Source of the DNA: Streptomyces silvae
GTDB lineage: Bacteria > Actinomycetota > Actinomycetes > Streptomycetales > Streptomycetaceae
Direction of reading: 5' to 3'
Length of the DNA: 62,098 bases
NCBI RefSeq assembly: GCF_016745505.1
Contig: NZ_JAERUC010000023.1
Span: forward strand, 1-62,098
In this document: positions 17,577 to 25,667 of the stretch, piece by piece
Layout of the letters: every line of letters starts with the position of its first letter
Position numbering within the stretch: the stretch's first letter is position 1
The notes under the pieces: model-generated
What the model was told of the DNA's origin: nothing
The model's database searches: none
What the model saw: the letters and a program-made list of their open reading frames with translations, nothing else
Position numbers and translations under genes: made by a program

Positions 17577-18242
17577 TCAGGACGCGAACAGGCGGACCGG
17601 CCAGGCCGCGTGGGCCTCGGCCGAGATGTCGAGCAGCGGGGCGGAGGCGGCGGGCAGCGCGTCGATGCCGTGGCGTGCGGCTTCGGCGGCCTGCCCGGCG
17701 ACCCGGTCGAGGGCGGGGGCGAGCCGGGCGAGGACGGCGCTGGCCTCGAACGGGTCGAGGGACAGCAGGCGGACCACCGCGGTGGCGGGGCCGCTGACCG
17801 TTTCGTAGACGACGCAGTGTGCGGCGTCGGCGGGTTCCAGGCCGGCGGAGCGTGCCGTGAGCCCGAGGACGACGGGCTGGTGGGCGCCGCGCGGCCGGGC
17901 TTCGGCGAGCGCGGCCAGTTCGGGGCTCGGCCAGGTGGCCCGGGCCGCTCTCATCAGCTGCCGGCCGAGTCTGCGGGCGGCGTTCCTGAGGGCGGGTGAG
18001 GGGGTCCGGGCGTCGGCCGCCTCGTCGAGGGCGAGCGGGTCGAGGCCCTGGGCCGCGGCGGCGGCCAGGGCGGCGGAGGTGAGGCCCGTGGTGTGGAGCC
18101 GGCCCAGGCAGAACTCCTCCAGGTCCCGGGCGTCACGGATGCGTCCCGCCTTGACGGCCGGTTCGGCGCCACCGGAGTGGGCGTGGCCACCGGCGGGGAA
18201 CCGGCCGTCGGCGAGGACGAGCAGGGCTGCGCGCGTGGTCAT
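17577..18242 (-). CDS. ureF: Urease accessory protein UreF
   Basis: A 221-residue all-helical UreF, which binds UreD and UreG and gates nickel transfer. Recognised by [19 protein letters not shown] near the N-terminus and the Ala-rich helices after it. The start MTTRAALLV lies 17 bases after the ureC stop. The order ureA-B-C-F-G-D is the standard actinobacterial arrangement. Confidence 0.92.
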   Translation of the reverse strand: MTTRAALLVLADGRFPAGGHAHSGGAEPAVKAGRIRDARDLEEFCLGRLHTTGLTSAALAAAAAQGLDPLALDEAADARTPSPALRNAARRLGRQLMRAARATWPSPELAALAEARPRGAHQPVVLGLTARSAGLEPADAAHCVVYETVSGPATAVVRLLSLDPFEASAVLARLAPALDRVAGQAAEAARHGIDALPAASAPLLDISAEAHAAWPVRLFAS

Positions 18243-18259
18243 GAGGTGCTGTCCTGCCC

Positions 18260-19981
18260 TCAGAAGAGGAAGTAGCGCTGGGCCATGGGGAGTTCCGCGG
18301 CGGGTGCGGGTTCGACCGGGTCGCCGTCGATGGTGACGGCGAAGCTGTCGGGGTCGACCTGGACCCGGGGCAGGGCGTCGTTCTCCCGCATGTCCGCCTT
18401 GGTGACGCCCCGGGTGCTGGTGATCGGCACGAACGCCTTGCCGAGCCCCAGGCGCTCCGGGAGCCCCGCCTCGACGGCCGCCGAGGAGACGAAGTTGAGA
18501 GAGTTGGACGCGGGGGCACGGCCCACGGCTCCGAACATCGGGCGGGGCATGACCGGCTGGGGGGTGGGGATGGAGGCGTTGGCGTCGCCCATCTGCGCGT
18601 ACGCGATCTGGCCGCCCTTGATGACGGTCTGCGGCTTGACCCCGAAGAACGCCGGGTCCCACAGCACGAGGTCGGCGAGCTTGCCGGTCTCGACGGAGCC
18701 GATCTCCCGGTCCAGCCCCTGGGCCACCGCCGGGTTGATGGTGTATTTGGCGACATAGCGACGTGCCCGGTGGTTGTCGGCGGGGCCGTCGCCCGGCAGC
18801 GCGCCGCGTCGCCGCTTCATCACGTGGGCGGTCTGCCAGGTCCGCAGGATCACCTCGCCGATACGGCCCATCGCCTGGGAGTCCGAGGAGATGATCGAGA
18901 TGGCTCCGAGGTCGTGGAGGATGTCCTCGGCCGCGATGGTGGACGGCCGGATCCGGGACTCGGCGAAGGCGAGGTCCTCCGGCACGGTGGGGTTGAGGTG
19001 GTGGCAGACCATCAGCATGTCGAGGTGTTCCTCGATGGTGTTGACGGTGTGCGGCCGGGTCGGGTTGGTGGAGCTGGGCAGGACGTAGGGCTCCGAGACC
19101 ACACTGATGATGTCGGGAGCGTGCCCGCCGCCCGCGCCCTCCGTGTGGTAGGCGTGGATGGAGCGACCGGCGATGGCGGCCAGGGTGTCGGCGACGAACC
19201 CGGCCTCGTTGAGCGTGTCCGTGTGGATGGCGAGCTGGGCGCCGGTCTCCTCGCACACGCTCAGGCAGGCGTCGATGACGGCGGGGGTGGCACCCCAGTC
19301 CTCATGGATCTTGAATCCCAGTGCTCCGGCGCGCAGTTGGGAGTGCATGGCCTCGCGGGACATGGTGTTGCCCTTGCCGAGCAGACCGATGTTGACCGGG
19401 TAGCCCTCGAGCGCCTCGAACATCCGGGCGAGGTGCCAGGGGCCCGGGGTGATCGTGGTGGCTTTGGTCCCTTCCGCCGGCCCCGTGCCACCGCCGACGA
19501 GTGTGGTGATCCCGGAGGAGAGCGCCTGGTCGACGAGGGTCGGCGAGATGAAGTGGACGTGGGCATCGATGGCTCCGGCGGTGATGAACTTGCCGTTGCC
19601 CGCGATGATCTCGGTCTCGGGCCCGATGACCAGCTCGGGGTGGACACCGTCCATCGTGTCGGGGTTGCCGGCCTTCCCGATGCCGGTGATCTGGCCCTCA
19701 CGGATGCCGATGTCCGCCTTGACGACGCCCCAGTGGTCGATGATGACGGCGCCGGTGACGACGGTGTCGGGGGCACCCTCGGCGCGGGTGGTCCGCGCCT
19801 GGCCCATCGACTCACGGATCACCTTGCCGCCGCCGAACACGGCTTCGTCACCGGCCCGCCCGGGGCCGCCGGAACGGTCCTCCTCGATCTCCACGACGAG
19901 GTCGGTGTCGGCGAGCCGGATGCGGTCACCGGTGGTGGGCCCGAACAGATCGGCGTACACGGGACGGCTGAGCTCAGGCAT
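18260..19981 (-). CDS. ureC: Urease subunit alpha
   Basis: A 573-residue catalytic subunit that hydrolyses urea to ammonia and carbamate in the cytoplasm. All nickel-site elements are visible: HVHF, the Lys to be carbamylated in [13 protein letters not shown] and [12 protein letters not shown]. The flap His is in [16 protein letters not shown] and the end PMAQRYFLF match the family. Full length with no truncation. The start overlaps the end of ureB by eight bases, giving tight translational coupling and equal subunit output. Confidence 0.97.
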   Translation of the reverse strand: MPELSRPVYADLFGPTTGDRIRLADTDLVVEIEEDRSGGPGRAGDEAVFGGGKVIRESMGQARTTRAEGAPDTVVTGAVIIDHWGVVKADIGIREGQITGIGKAGNPDTMDGVHPELVIGPETEIIAGNGKFITAGAIDAHVHFISPTLVDQALSSGITTLVGGGTGPAEGTKATTITPGPWHLARMFEALEGYPVNIGLLGKGNTMSREAMHSQLRAGALGFKIHEDWGATPAVIDACLSVCEETGAQLAIHTDTLNEAGFVADTLAAIAGRSIHAYHTEGAGGGHAPDIISVVSEPYVLPSSTNPTRPHTVNTIEEHLDMLMVCHHLNPTVPEDLAFAESRIRPSTIAAEDILHDLGAISIISSDSQAMGRIGEVILRTWQTAHVMKRRRGALPGDGPADNHRARRYVAKYTINPAVAQGLDREIGSVETGKLADLVLWDPAFFGVKPQTVIKGGQIAYAQMGDANASIPTPQPVMPRPMFGAVGRAPASNSLNFVSSAAVEAGLPERLGLGKAFVPITSTRGVTKADMRENDALPRVQVDPDSFAVTIDGDPVEPAPAAELPMAQRYFLF

Positions 19982-20285
19982 CGAGGGGACCTCCGGTGGC
20001 GCCGCGCAGTCCGGGGACGGTACGCAGACCTGCGAGCGGGACGAGTTCGACGTCGACGGGGATGCCGGGCTCGAAGCGCACAGCGGTCCCGGCGGCGATG
20101 TTCAGCCGCAGCCCGTGGGCCGCGCGGCGGTCGAAGTCCAGGCCGGGGTTGGCCTCGGCGAAGTGGTAGTGCGAGCCGACCTGGACGGGCCGGTCGGCGG
20201 CGTTGAGGACGGTGAGGCGGGTGACGGGGCGCCCCTCGTTGAGCGCGATCCGCCCCTCGGCGAACAGGATCTCTCCGGGAATCAT
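19974..20285 (-). CDS. ureB: Urease subunit beta
   Basis: A 103-residue structural subunit. It starts [20 protein letters not shown] and has the conserved [18 protein letters not shown] and the [11 protein letters not shown] segment. It is a separate gene here, not fused to ureA as in some bacteria. It overlaps ureC and follows ureA by 14 bases. Confidence 0.96.
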   Translation of the reverse strand: MIPGEILFAEGRIALNEGRPVTRLTVLNAADRPVQVGSHYHFAEANPGLDFDRRAAHGLRLNIAAGTAVRFEPGIPVDVELVPLAGLRTVPGLRGATGGPLDA

Positions 20286-20299
20286 CGGCCGTTCCCCCG

Positions 20300-20602
<303 letters not shown>

Positions 20603-20665
20603 GCTTCCACCCTCTTCGTCTTCCGCCCGGTACCTGCCCCGGGCGCAGCGGGACCTTATCCCGCC

Positions 20666-20682
20666 TTCAACACTCTGTTGAA
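20666..20682. promoter_or_regulatory. Inverted repeat in the urease promoter region
   Basis: A perfect 17-base element, TTCAACA-CTC-TGTTGAA, sits about 65 bases upstream of the ureA GTG. On the minus strand its right half could provide a -35 TTCAAC, with GATAAG about 16 bases on as -10. This is either promoter symmetry or an operator; no regulator can be named. Confidence 0.5.
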
Positions 20683-20729
20683 CGGCGAAGAGGGCTCCGC
20701 GACCAGGTATGGCACGTTAGGGCGGAAGT

Positions 20730-20745
20730 TTTTCCGGCGCGTTAA
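20730..20745 (-). promoter_or_regulatory. GlnR-like box upstream of urease
   Basis: On the minus strand the sequence reads TTAAC-GCGCCG-GAAAA, close to the Streptomyces GlnR consensus gTnAC-N6-GaAAC with exact spacing. It lies about 130 bases upstream of ureA and overlaps the TetR stop codon. ureA is a known GlnR target in S. coelicolor, which supports the reading. One base differs in each half-site. Confidence 0.5.
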
Positions 20746-21362
20746 CTGATCCTTGACGGATCCATGGACATCAGGCCGCGCAGCCCGTTCTCCAGGACGT
20801 CGGGCTCGACCCCGCCGAACAGCGCTTCCTGCGCGAGGAATCCCTGGGCGGTGGCGATCAGGGTGCGGGCCACGTCGTCGGCCGGGACGTCGGCGCGCAT
20901 CAGCCCGGCCGCCCGGTATGCGTCCACCAGCTTCGCCCACGCCGCGCGCATGCCGGCGTAGCCGTCGTGGAGGGTCTTCGCCAGCCGCTCGTTGCGCATG
21001 GTCTCGGCCCACACCTGGACGATGAGCGCGGCAGACGCGCGGCGCTCCATCACGTACATCTGGTCCTCGAAGACCCCGCGCACCACCCTGCCCAGCAGGA
21101 CGTCGGGGGTGGGCGGCGGGGTGAGCTCCCCGGCCTCCTCGAAGGCCCGGCGGATGTTGACGAACGCCTCGTCGGCGATGGCGGCGATCAGGTCCTCCTT
21201 GCCCGCGAAGTAGCGGTAGACGGCCCCTGCGGACAGACCGACCTCCTTCAGCACGTCCTGCATCGAGGTGCCGTGGAAGCCGTTACGGGCGAAGCAGTGC
21301 GCGGCACCGGCGAGGATCTGCCGGCGGCGGGCGTCGAGGTGCTCCTGGGATACGCGTGCCAT
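20742..21362 (-). CDS. TetR family transcriptional regulator
   Basis: A 206-residue TetR repressor. The helix-turn-helix covers about residues 10-58 (GFHGTSMQDVLKEVGLSAGAVYRYFAGKEDLI). The C-terminal helical domain includes a TetR_C-like FEDQMYVMERR region. It is divergent from a membrane protein gene; two near-identical sites between them suggest that it represses both. The stop is TAA, unusual in this GC-rich context, because an AT-rich stretch (also the GlnR-like box) lies there. Confidence 0.9.
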   Translation of the reverse strand: MARVSQEHLDARRRQILAGAAHCFARNGFHGTSMQDVLKEVGLSAGAVYRYFAGKEDLIAAIADEAFVNIRRAFEEAGELTPPPTPDVLLGRVVRGVFEDQMYVMERRASAALIVQVWAETMRNERLAKTLHDGYAGMRAAWAKLVDAYRAAGLMRADVPADDVARTLIATAQGFLAQEALFGGVEPDVLENGLRGLMSMDPSRIS

Positions 21363-21373
21363 GGCAGCCAATC

Positions 21374-21449
21374 TAAAACGAACGTTCCTTCTTGACAAGC
21401 GTCCGGACCGGGGAGACAGTGGCCGCATCCTAAAACGAACGATCCTTCT
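21374..21449. promoter_or_regulatory. Paired TetR operator sites
   Basis: Two 19-base direct repeats, TAAAACGAACGTTCCTTCT (21374-21392) and the same with GATC for GTTC (21431-21449), lie 57 bases apart in the divergent gap. The first has the palindromic core GAACGTTC. One copy sits close to each gene start, which fits a TetR repressor controlling both transcripts. Confidence 0.75.
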
Positions 21450-21470
21450 CTTTGAATTGAGGCAGTCGTC

Positions 21471-22466
21471 ATGCCTGCTGCGCCCAACCGCCGCGCGGTC
21501 GCGGTCATCCTCCTCGTCCCGCTGATCGTGACACTCAGCCTCTGGGCGTTCTCCTGGCCCGCGGCCCGGATCGCCCCGCGCGACCTGCCCGTGGGCGTCG
21601 CGGGCGCCGCCCCGGCGGCCGACCAGCTGCAGAGCCGGTTCGAACAGCGCGAGGGCGCCTTCGAGATCCACCGTTACGCCGACGAGGCTGCGGCCCGCGC
21701 CGCGATCGAGGACCGGGTCGTATACGGCGCCGTCGTCGTCACCGGGAAGGGCCCGCAGCTGCTCACCGCCTCCGCGGCGAGCCCCGTCGTCGCCCAGCTG
21801 CTGACCGAGGCCGTCAAGGCGTCGGCCCCCGCGGGCACGGCGATACCGGTCACCGATGTCGTCGCGGCACCCGAGGCCGATCCGCGCGGCGCCGCCCTCG
21901 GCGCGAGCATCCTCCCGCTGGCCCTGGCCGGTGTCGCCGCCGGCGCACTGGTGACCGTCATGGGGCTGCGCGGCGCCAGGGCGGCTGTGACCCTCGCCGG
22001 GGCGTCGGCCCTGGTCGGCATCGCGGCCACCGCGATCGCCCACAGCTGGCTGGGGGTGGTGACGGGTGACTGGTGGACGGAGGCCGGCGCCATCGGGCTC
22101 ACCGTGCTGGCCATCGCCTCGGCCGTCGGAGGGCTCGCCGCCCTGGTGGGCCCGAAGGGCATCGGTGTGGGCGCGCTGCTGATGGTGCTGCTCGGCAACT
22201 CCTTCTCGGGTGTCACGAGCGCCCCTCAGCTGCTGCCCGAACCGGTCGGCCTGATCGGTCAGTGGCTCCCGCCGGATGCGGGCGGCTCACTGCTGCGGTC
22301 GGTCGCGTTCTTCGACGGCGCTGCGGCGGGCGGCGCGGCGCTGACCCTGGCGGTGTGGTCGGCCGTCGGCCTGGCGGCCGTGCTGGCCGGCGCCCGTCGC
22401 CGGCCGGAACCGAATGCCCCGGCCGCACCCTCCGCCGAGCACCGCGAACCGGCTCTCACCAGCTGA
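21471..22466 (+). CDS. ABC-2/YhgE-like multi-helix membrane protein
   Basis: A 331-residue membrane protein. It has one N-terminal helix (about 8-28), an extracytoplasmic region of about 115 residues, then at least five to six helices (about 145 to the end). This layout (anchor, outer domain, helical bundle) resembles the YhgE/Pip or DUF3533 branch of ABC-2 permeases. There is no ATPase next to it. With a TetR repressor divergent to it, a drug- or stress-inducible efflux role is plausible but unproven. GAGG precedes the ATG by eight bases. Confidence 0.75.
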   Translation: MPAAPNRRAVAVILLVPLIVTLSLWAFSWPAARIAPRDLPVGVAGAAPAADQLQSRFEQREGAFEIHRYADEAAARAAIEDRVVYGAVVVTGKGPQLLTASAASPVVAQLLTEAVKASAPAGTAIPVTDVVAAPEADPRGAALGASILPLALAGVAAGALVTVMGLRGARAAVTLAGASALVGIAATAIAHSWLGVVTGDWWTEAGAIGLTVLAIASAVGGLAALVGPKGIGVGALLMVLLGNSFSGVTSAPQLLPEPVGLIGQWLPPDAGGSLLRSVAFFDGAAAGGAALTLAVWSAVGLAAVLAGARRRPEPNAPAAPSAEHREPALTS

Positions 22467-22484
22467 CGGGACTCCACCCGGACG

Positions 22485-22522
22485 AGCCGCGCCCCCGCCG
22501 GACAGGCGGGGGCGCGGCTTTT
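22485..22522 (+). terminator. Strong intrinsic terminator
   Basis: A 15-bp perfect stem (AGCCGCGCCCCCGCC with its complement), five-base loop and trailing TTTT begins 18 bases after the membrane protein stop. It is the best textbook terminator in the window. Confidence 0.92.
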
Positions 22523-22571
22523 CGCTGTTCCTGATCGGCCAAGGACCGGAGAGGCTGCGGCACGAGCGGCG

Positions 22572-22901
22572 TCAGCGGTCCCGGTCCTCATGGCCGCGCG
22601 GCTCGTGACCCCGGTGTTCGTGGCCCTGGTACTCGGCGGCAATCCCGAAGCGGTGGCGTTCGCCCGGAGCGGACTCCACGGAACGGAACGAGGACAGCGA
22701 GCTGATCACCTGCTCCTCGGCTGCCACCTCCTGCGCCGCGGCTTCCCCGTCCTCCAGTCGTTGCAGGTCAGCGGCGGACACGAGAGCCACAAGAGGCTTC
22801 CCGTGGCGCGTGACCACCACCCGTTCGCCCCCGTAGACGACACGGTTGATCAGTTCGGCGAGCTCCGCCCGGGCTTGCGTCACCGGAATCTCGTAGGCCA
22901 T
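22572..22901 (-). CDS. Phd/YefM family antitoxin, orphan, with His-rich tail
   Basis: A 109-residue protein. Residues 1-50 form a Phd/YefM domain (EIPVTQARAELAELINRVVYGGERVVVTRHGKPLVALVSAADLQ, given as its pattern only) that dimerises and binds DNA. The C-terminal half, normally the toxin-neutralising part, is acidic then ends in a His-rich YQGHEHRGHEPRGHEDRDR. No toxin frame follows; a terminator lies 50 bases downstream. It may act as a stand-alone regulator. A palindrome at 22920-22934 just upstream fits autoregulation. Confidence 0.85.
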   Translation of the reverse strand: MAYEIPVTQARAELAELINRVVYGGERVVVTRHGKPLVALVSAADLQRLEDGEAAAQEVAAEEQVISSLSSFRSVESAPGERHRFGIAAEYQGHEHRGHEPRGHEDRDR

Positions 22902-22919
22902 GCCCCCATCTTAGCCTCC

Positions 22920-22934
22920 TGTACGTCCTGTACA
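22920..22934. promoter_or_regulatory. YefM-like operator
   Basis: TGTAC-GTCCT-GTACA, a 15-base inverted repeat, lies 19 bases upstream of the Phd/YefM start and contains TGTACA. YefM of E. coli recognises TGTACA-centred palindromes, so autoregulation is likely. The match is seen; binding is inferred. Confidence 0.6.
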
Positions 22935-22980
22935 TTTTTCACGTACTCCGATTCGCCGTGGTCCGAGGAGAGGCACTGTC

Positions 22981-23604
22981 ATGTTCCGTCCCGCCGCCCG
23001 CTACGTCCTGCCCGAGTTCACCGAACGCACCGCCAACGGATCCCGGAGCATGGACCCGTACTCGAAGCTGCTGTCCGAGCGGATCGTCTTTCTCGGCACG
23101 CCCGTCGACGAGACCGCGGCGAGCGACCTGATCGCCCAGTTCATGTACCTGGAGCACGCGGATCCCGACCGGCCGGTGTCCCTCTACATCAACTCGCCGG
23201 GTGGCTCCTTCAACGCCATGACCGCGGTCTACGACACCATGAACTTCCTCGCCTGCGACGTGGAGACCTTCTGCCTCGGCCAGGCGGGTTCGAGCGCCGC
23301 GGTGCTGCTCGCGGCCGGCGCGCCCGGCCACCGACATGCCCTGCCAGGCGCCCGGGTAGTCATCCAGCAACCCGCCCTGGAGGAGCCGGTGCGGGGCCAG
23401 CCCTCCGATCTCGAGATCCAGGCCCGCGAGTTGATGCGCGAGCGCGAGATGCTCACGGCCATGCTGGCCCGTCACACGGGGCGCTCCCCGCAGGAGATCA
23501 GCGCCGACATCGAACGGGACACCATCCTCGACGCCCCGGCCGCCCAGGCGTTCGGGCTGGTGGACCACGTCATGGAGAACCGCACGCCGCACCCCACGAG
23601 ATGA
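22981..23604 (+). CDS. ClpP-like protease subunit lacking the catalytic His
   Basis: A 207-residue ClpP homologue, closest in style to Streptomyces ClpP3 (start [12 protein letters not shown]). ClpP forms the tetradecameric chamber of the Clp protease. The catalytic Ser lies in [16 protein letters not shown], and the Asp in IERDT is kept. The His of the usual RVMIHQP motif is replaced: the sequence reads RVVIQQPAL (codon CAG at about 23363). If real, the subunit would be inactive or would depend on a partner ring. GAGGAGAGG upstream of the ATG. A clpP4-like neighbour is absent; a 102-residue unknown follows after seven bases. Confidence 0.88.
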   Translation: MFRPAARYVLPEFTERTANGSRSMDPYSKLLSERIVFLGTPVDETAASDLIAQFMYLEHADPDRPVSLYINSPGGSFNAMTAVYDTMNFLACDVETFCLGQAGSSAAVLLAAGAPGHRHALPGARVVIQQPALEEPVRGQPSDLEIQARELMREREMLTAMLARHTGRSPQEISADIERDTILDAPAAQAFGLVDHVMENRTPHPTR

Positions 23605-23611
23605 ACGCCCG

Positions 23612-23920
23612 ATGCTCCCACCGCAGTTCCCGCCGCTCCCCGCCCTGACCCGCGCCGAGGCCGAGTTCATCGACCGCTATCTGGAGGCGCTCGACCAGCT
23701 CGGCCGCATCAACCCCGCCCGCGGCAGCGACACGTACGGGGCGCTCCGGGCGGCCCAGGCCCTCGCGTCCCGGGCAGCCGCCCTGCGCGACGCGCTCGTG
23801 TTGATGCACGAGCGGGGTGAATCTCAGATCCACGCGGAGACCTTGACCAGGGCGCTGCGGCTGCTGGACGGCGAGCGCCGTGCCGCACGGGTCGCCGTGC
23901 CTCCCGCGCCGTCGAGTTGA
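23612..23920 (+). CDS. Unknown small helical protein downstream of clpP
   Basis: A 102-residue protein predicted to be mostly helical (AEAEFIDRYLEALDQLGRI, then a long Ala/Leu/Arg-rich helix) with a disordered Pro/Ala end. No signal or membrane segment. It starts seven bases after the ClpP-like stop with only a weak ribosome site, so translation is probably coupled and it may be a partner or adaptor of the altered ClpP. No family recognised. Confidence 0.65.
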   Translation: MLPPQFPPLPALTRAEAEFIDRYLEALDQLGRINPARGSDTYGALRAAQALASRAAALRDALVLMHERGESQIHAETLTRALRLLDGERRAARVAVPPAPSS

Positions 23921-24299
23921 ACGCCTCGCCGCCCGGCCGCCGGACCCGCCTTTCGGTGTCTGTTTTCGACACGCCCGGCGGGCCGATGAGTTTTGCTCGC
24001 TCGATCGGCGTAGAAGGTCCCCCGCCCGAGGGACAGCTCAACTTGCGCAACGGGCGCGGACGCTGAGCGGAATCTGTTGTTCCGCCGCTGGTACGCGGCT
24101 GGTCCGGCGCAGCCGTCGCGGCTCCGGGGCGGCCGCGTCCACCCGATCGGATCAGTCGTGACGACTCTCACATATCGCTACTTCAACGAGGAAATCCGGC
24201 AGTGCGTGCGTAAAGATCCCTGGGACGACAAGCCCCCGCCACCGCGGCGGGGCGGTCCGGGCGGACGCCGAGTCCTGCCGCCGTCCGGATGCCTGGTCG
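23921..24299. other. Intergenic stretch before the riboswitch
   Basis: About 380 bases without a convincing gene. There is a weak hairpin (GTGTC-N7-GACAC, 23956-23972) after the small ORF, and a locally lower-GC part around 24150-24220 that probably carries the promoter of the NlpC/P60 gene. Open frames across it lack ribosome binding sites and run into the riboswitch. Confidence 0.5.
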
Positions 24300-24445
24300 A
24301 CAGGAGTGGATCGGCAGGAGTGGAGGACCCGAGCACAACGGGCCGACCGGGCAACCGGACGGCCCTCGGGGTGAAGCCGCATCACGCGGCCGGGCAACTT
24401 CGCCAGCCCGAACCCGACAGGTCATCCTTCACAGGCGGCTGACGA
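24300..24445 (+). promoter_or_regulatory. Probable c-di-AMP (ydaO-yuaA) riboswitch
   Basis: The leader just before the NlpC/P60 gene carries conserved ydaO blocks in order: CTCGGGGTGAAGCCGC, CAGCCCGAACCCGACAG, ACAGGCGGC and a final GAAGG that doubles as the Shine-Dalgarno region. Hairpins GGGCCG...CGGCCC and GCCGC-N5-GCGGC fit internal stems. In Streptomyces this riboswitch precedes cell-wall hydrolase genes such as rpfA. The 5' boundary is approximate; a covariance search would set it. Confidence 0.75.
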
Positions 24446-24455
24446 AGGGTTGCGC

Positions 24456-24926
24456 ATGACTGCGCAGGTTCATGTCCCGTCTCTGTTCGCCCGGGTCGGT
24501 ACGGCCTCGGTTCTGACGTTCGCCGTAGGCACCACCATGATGGCCCCCGGTTTCGTGAACGACGCCGAGGCCGCCGCCCATTCGACGAAGGCACTCAAGA
24601 TCGCCGCCTCGAAGAAGGGGTCGCCCTACAGATGGGGCGCCACCGGCCCCCATCGGTTCGACTGCTCCGGCCTCACGCTCTACTCGTTCAAGAAGGCCGG
24701 CAGGAAACTCCCCCGTACGGCTCAGCAGCAGTACAACAAGACCCGCCATATCTCCAGGTCGCAGCGGAAACGCGGCGACCTGGTCTTTTTCCATGCGGGC
24801 AGCAGTGTGTACCACGTCGGCATCTACGCCGGCAGCGGCAAGATCTGGCACTCACCGAAGACAGGCGCCGTGGTCCGGCTGGAGAAGATCTGGTCCGGCA
24901 ACGTCTGGTACGGGAGGGTCGCCTGA
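24456..24926 (+). CDS. Secreted NlpC/P60 cell-wall hydrolase
   Basis: A 156-residue exported peptidoglycan endopeptidase. The signal peptide (about residues 1-40) ends in AEAAA. The NlpC/P60 domain has the catalytic Cys in HRFDCSGLTLYSFKKAG, the His in SSVYHVGIYAG and a third polar residue in KIWHSPKTG. It has no LysM or SH3 targeting domain, so it is a minimal hydrolase. GAAGGG lies six bases upstream. The leader is a likely c-di-AMP riboswitch, so expression should fall when c-di-AMP is high. Confidence 0.9.
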   Translation: MTAQVHVPSLFARVGTASVLTFAVGTTMMAPGFVNDAEAAAHSTKALKIAASKKGSPYRWGATGPHRFDCSGLTLYSFKKAGRKLPRTAQQQYNKTRHISRSQRKRGDLVFFHAGSSVYHVGIYAGSGKIWHSPKTGAVVRLEKIWSGNVWYGRVA

Positions 24927-24944
24927 CACCCTCCCCCGTCCGGT

Positions 24945-25595
24945 TCAGCGCAGCAGCGGGCCCGTCACCAGCACGAGCCCCAACGCGGTGAGCGCCGTGC
25001 CGCTGCCCCCCTCGATCGCACGGGAGGCACGCGGCCGGCGCAGCCACCGCCCCAGCCGGTCCACCAGCAGGGCCACCGCCGGGAACCAGACGAGCGCGAG
25101 CACGACGACCACCGAGGCCAGCAGCAGGGTCCTGGGCAGCGCCGACCGCCCCTCGGGGACGAACTGGGGCAGCAGGCTGAGGAAGAGCACGGGCGCCTTC
25201 GGGTTGAGGGCGTTGGTCAGGAAGCCCTGGCGCAGCGAGCGCGCGAGCCCCGGCCGCGGCCTGGCCGCGTCCTCCTCCTCGGCTCGGGTGCCTGTGCCGC
25301 TCGTGGCCGCCCGTCGCCACATCGCGTACAGGCCGCTGAGCCCGAGGTAGAGCACGTACGCGCCGCCGAGCAGCTGCACGGTGCGGAACAGGACGGGCAT
25401 CGTCACGAGGACGGCGGCGAGTCCGGCGGCGGCCAGCGCGGTGTGCACCAGCAGCCCTCCGGCGACCCCTACGGCGGTGGCGAGCCCGGACCGCCGGGAT
25501 GCGAGGGCGTTGCGTACGACGACGGTGAAGTCGGCGCCGGGGAGGGCGACCATTCCCGCGGCGACGACGACGAAGGCGAGCAGTTGTGCGTCCAT
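24945..25595 (-). CDS. LysE/RhtB family amino-acid exporter
   Basis: A 216-residue membrane protein with about six helices. The LysE signature is near the N-terminus (ALPGADFTVVVRNALASRRSGLATAVGVAGG), and NALNPKAPVLFLSLLPQF follows a cytoplasmic loop. It exports amino acids or related metabolites. The start MDAQLLAF has AGGTGG upstream. It is divergent from a LysR regulator, the typical arrangement for LysE/ArgO exporters. Confidence 0.9.
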   Translation of the reverse strand: MDAQLLAFVVVAAGMVALPGADFTVVVRNALASRRSGLATAVGVAGGLLVHTALAAAGLAAVLVTMPVLFRTVQLLGGAYVLYLGLSGLYAMWRRAATSGTGTRAEEEDAARPRPGLARSLRQGFLTNALNPKAPVLFLSLLPQFVPEGRSALPRTLLLASVVVVLALVWFPAVALLVDRLGRWLRRPRASRAIEGGSGTALTALGLVLVTGPLLR

Positions 25596-25667
25596 GGGTC
25601 CACCTTGGCCGCTCAGGCCCTTTAGCATGTACTTGCAATCTTCTGGGTCTGCCAAAAGGAACGCTTA

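Noticed and set aside
24077..24442. A plus-strand frame of 121 codons before the NlpC/P60 gene.
   Set aside because: It lies in the riboswitch region, has no ribosome site, and its Pro/Gly/Arg-rich translation looks non-coding.
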